A model generated the notes under the pieces. It saw nothing but the letters and a program-made list of their open reading frames with translations. It searched no databases and had not been told where the DNA came from. Made by a program: the position numbers and the translations under genes. Below are positions 7,154-8,713 of a stretch of 8,713 nucleotides of DNA, piece by piece. This DNA is from Clostridia bacterium (GTDB lineage: Bacteria > Bacillota > Clostridia > Christensenellales > CAG-138), in assembly GCA_017435185.1 (NCBI GenBank), contig JAFSFN010000189.1, positions 1 to 8,713 of the forward strand. Reading direction: 5' to 3'. The first letter of the stretch is position 1. Every line of letters starts with the position of its first letter.

Positions 7154-7182
7154 TTTTCATTAAGTATCGTGTGTAGTATAAT
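7154..7182 (+). promoter_or_regulatory. Promoter of the lipoprotein gene
   Basis: A perfect TATAAT (7177-7182) has a weak -35 box TTTTCA (7154-7159, four of six matches) at the ideal 17-base spacing. A better hexamer, TTGTCA (7148-7153), sits too far away at 23 bases. The predicted transcription start is near 7189, giving a leader of about 42 bases. Confidence 0.65.
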
Positions 7183-7209
7183 AAAACAGGACACAAAATG
7201 TCCGATTTT
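7183..7209. promoter_or_regulatory. Inverted repeat at the predicted transcription start
   Basis: GGACA (7189-7193) and TGTCC (7199-7203) are perfect arms around CAAAA. After a two-base mismatch on each side, AAAA (7183-7186) mirrors TTTT (7206-7209). The symmetric element begins directly after the -10 box and spans the expected start site. That is where a repressor operator would sit, or where a 5' hairpin would form in the transcript. Function is inferred from position and symmetry only. Confidence 0.45.
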
Positions 7210-7215
7210 GTATAG

Positions 7216-7222
7216 AAAAGAG
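7216..7222 (+). promoter_or_regulatory. Ribosome binding site of the lipoprotein gene
   Basis: AAAAGAG lies eight bases before the ATG at 7231. The match to the Shine-Dalgarno consensus is weak, but the spacing is good. The start is confirmed by the lipoprotein signal peptide that begins at this codon. Confidence 0.5.
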
Positions 7223-7230
7223 ATATTTTG

Positions 7231-8713
7231 ATGAAAAGGGCAGTTCTTTTGACTATATTTTTAATAGTTGTATTCTTGGCAGCAGGCTGTAATTCAAGCG
7301 TGCTGTTGGGAGGCACACAAGAGATAATAATATCAGAAGTCGTTTCATCGAATTCAGGCTCGTTGGCGGTAACAAACTTGGATTCACCCGATTGGATAGA
7401 GCTTTACAATACTACAGATAATGCGATACAGCTCGAGGGATATACTCTTTCAAGGTCCGATATGCAGGCCGCGAGCTACACTTTTGAATCGGGCGTTATT
7501 GAGGCGGGACAGTATTTTGTAACCGTTGCCGCCAATACAATGGATGGCCAAACTTTTGAATATCCCTGCTTGGGGTTCAAACTTCCAAAGGAAGGTACCG
7601 ACCTTGTGCTTAAAGATCCTGAAGGGGCGGTTGTAACGAAGATATCGGTGCCGCCGCTCGACAGCGACATAAGCTGGTGCTTTGGTGAAAACGGCTATTA
7701 TTACTGCATGACAGCAACACCGGGAAAAGAAAATGGCGGGTTGCTTTTCAAAACGGCAAATGAAATATATGAGATGAACTATAAAGCACAGGGTATCGTG
7801 ATAAACGAGGCCAACCGCCGTTTTATTGAACTTTATAACAGCGGAAAAAAAACTGTACAGCTTGCATATTTTGCGCTTTCCGATGACGCGGGAGAGCTTA
7901 TAAAATGGCGACTTCCGTATTATGAACTTGAATCAGGAGAGTATTTCGTCGCAAGGTTTGACGGAACAGGCGAATATAATGCACCTTTCAGCATTTCTCA
8001 GGACGAGGGATATGTGTATCTCACGCTCAATGGCGAAGAGTATGATTATGCAAATCTCACGCTTGTGGGAGAAGGAATGTCAACAGGGCTAAATAATGAT
8101 GGTGAAAAGGTGTTCTTTATAGAGGCCACGCCGGGAGAAGTCAATTCTGAAATATATGCAGCTGTCAAGCCTATAGATATTATGAGCGAAGATGCATTCT
8201 TGCGAATAAATGAAGTAATGCTCGATAACGAAAATTGTCTTGTCGATAATGACGGAGATCGCAGTGCATGGGCCGAATTGTACAACAGCTCATCTCAAAC
8301 GGTAAAACTTAACCGCTATTTTCTGTCAGACGATGCAAATGATATGCTTAAATGGCGTTTGCCCGATATTGAGCTTGAAGGCGGCGCATATACAATAATA
8401 TATCTTTCGGGTAAGGATAAAGAAATGCATACTTCGTTCCGAGTGAGTGACGGAGAGCCTGTAATACTTACGGATTTTTCGCAATTTGAACAACAGACTG
8501 TTATGTTTGCGGATGAGAGTCGATTACCTAATATTTCATACGGTGAGCAGAACGGAAAGTGGCTCTTTTTCTCAAAGGCAACACCGGGAAAAGAAAATAA
8601 TACCCACGGCAGTGAAAGCATCTCAAATGCTGATAAATTGGACAGGAACAATGTGTTCATAAGCGAGGTCAGTGCAGCAAAAGCCGCAAGAAGCACAGAA
8701 AAAGACTGGATAG
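7231..8713 (+). CDS. Lipoprotein with repeated lamin-tail (LTD) domains (3' truncated)
   Basis: Open from ATG 7231 to the window end: 494 codons plus one base, with no stop seen. Residues 1-20 form a lipoprotein signal (MKRAVLL, hydrophobic core, LAAGC with Cys20 as the lipidation site), so the protein should be tethered to the outer face of the membrane. Three lamin-tail domains follow at about 31-169, 187-308 and 323-456, and a fourth starts at about 475. Each shows a strand such as INEVM, the WIELYN/FIELYN/WAELYN motif, a loop ending in G(E/Q)YF or GAYT, and an ATPG(K/E)(E/V)N end. LTD domains are immunoglobulin-like folds found in many secreted bacterial proteins, often with enzymatic or CotH-like domains. 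The missing C-terminus may hold such a domain; this is inference. Binding partner unknown. It has its own promoter, so it is not clearly co-transcribed with the lyase. Confidence 0.88.
   Translation, partial: MKRAVLLTIFLIVVFLAAGCNSSVLLGGTQEIIISEVVSSNSGSLAVTNLDSPDWIELYNTTDNAIQLEGYTLSRSDMQAASYTFESGVIEAGQYFVTVAANTMDGQTFEYPCLGFKLPKEGTDLVLKDPEGAVVTKISVPPLDSDISWCFGENGYYYCMTATPGKENGGLLFKTANEIYEMNYKAQGIVINEANRRFIELYNSGKKTVQLAYFALSDDAGELIKWRLPYYELESGEYFVARFDGTGEYNAPFSISQDEGYVYLTLNGEEYDYANLTLVGEGMSTGLNNDGEKVFFIEATPGEVNSEIYAAVKPIDIMSEDAFLRINEVMLDNENCLVDNDGDRSAWAELYNSSSQTVKLNRYFLSDDANDMLKWRLPDIELEGGAYTIIYLSGKDKEMHTSFRVSDGEPVILTDFSQFEQQTVMFADESRLPNISYGEQNGKWLFFSKATPGKENNTHGSESISNADKLDRNNVFISEVSAAKAARSTEKDWI

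Noticed and set aside
6850..7194. Reverse-strand open frame of 114 codons covering module 6 and the intergenic region
   Set aside because: It lies across a strongly supported forward gene and through its terminator, and its peptide shows no recognisable domain.
8316..8696. Reverse-strand open frame of 126 codons
   Set aside because: It is the shadow of the lamin-tail lipoprotein, whose forward frame shows clear repeated domains.

Overview
The window looks like chromosome from a Gram-positive, Clostridia-like bacterium, probably a polysaccharide-degrading anaerobe of a gut or similar habitat. The reasons are a classical signal peptide, a lipobox lipoprotein, bacterial -35/-10 hexamers, Rho-independent terminators, threonine/proline-rich linkers and a giant multidomain secreted enzyme. 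Species cannot be named from the sequence.

Layout, all on the + strand: (1) positions 1-165 are the last 54 codons of an upstream gene whose C-terminus is nearly identical to that of the main gene. (2) A strong hairpin-plus-U-tract terminator (197-228) closes it, followed by about 140 bases with a candidate promoter and ribosome binding site. (3) Positions 367-7098 encode a 2243-residue secreted heparinase II/III-superfamily polysaccharide lyase. It has a DNRLRE/CBM96-like domain inserted near its N-terminus, a beta-sandwich carbohydrate-binding-like domain after the catalytic part, and six large repeat modules joined by PT-rich linkers. Each module is built from two helix-LPNY-helix units resembling pseudomurein-binding repeats (PMBR). 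(4) A second terminator (7108-7137) and a good sigma-70-type promoter (7154-7182) separate it from (5) a lipoprotein gene starting at 7231 and running off the window. That gene carries three complete lamin-tail (LTD) domains and the start of a fourth.

Together this looks like a cell-surface locus. At least two neighbouring secreted proteins share the same C-terminal wall-binding-like tail, and an independently transcribed surface lipoprotein follows. The point most worth following is the PMBR-like tail. PMBR is known from methanogens as a pseudomurein ligand; here it appears in a bacterial enzyme that has no LPXTG signal or SLH domain, so it is the best candidate for the surface anchor. No RNA genes, CRISPR arrays, transposons or genuine reverse-strand genes were seen.
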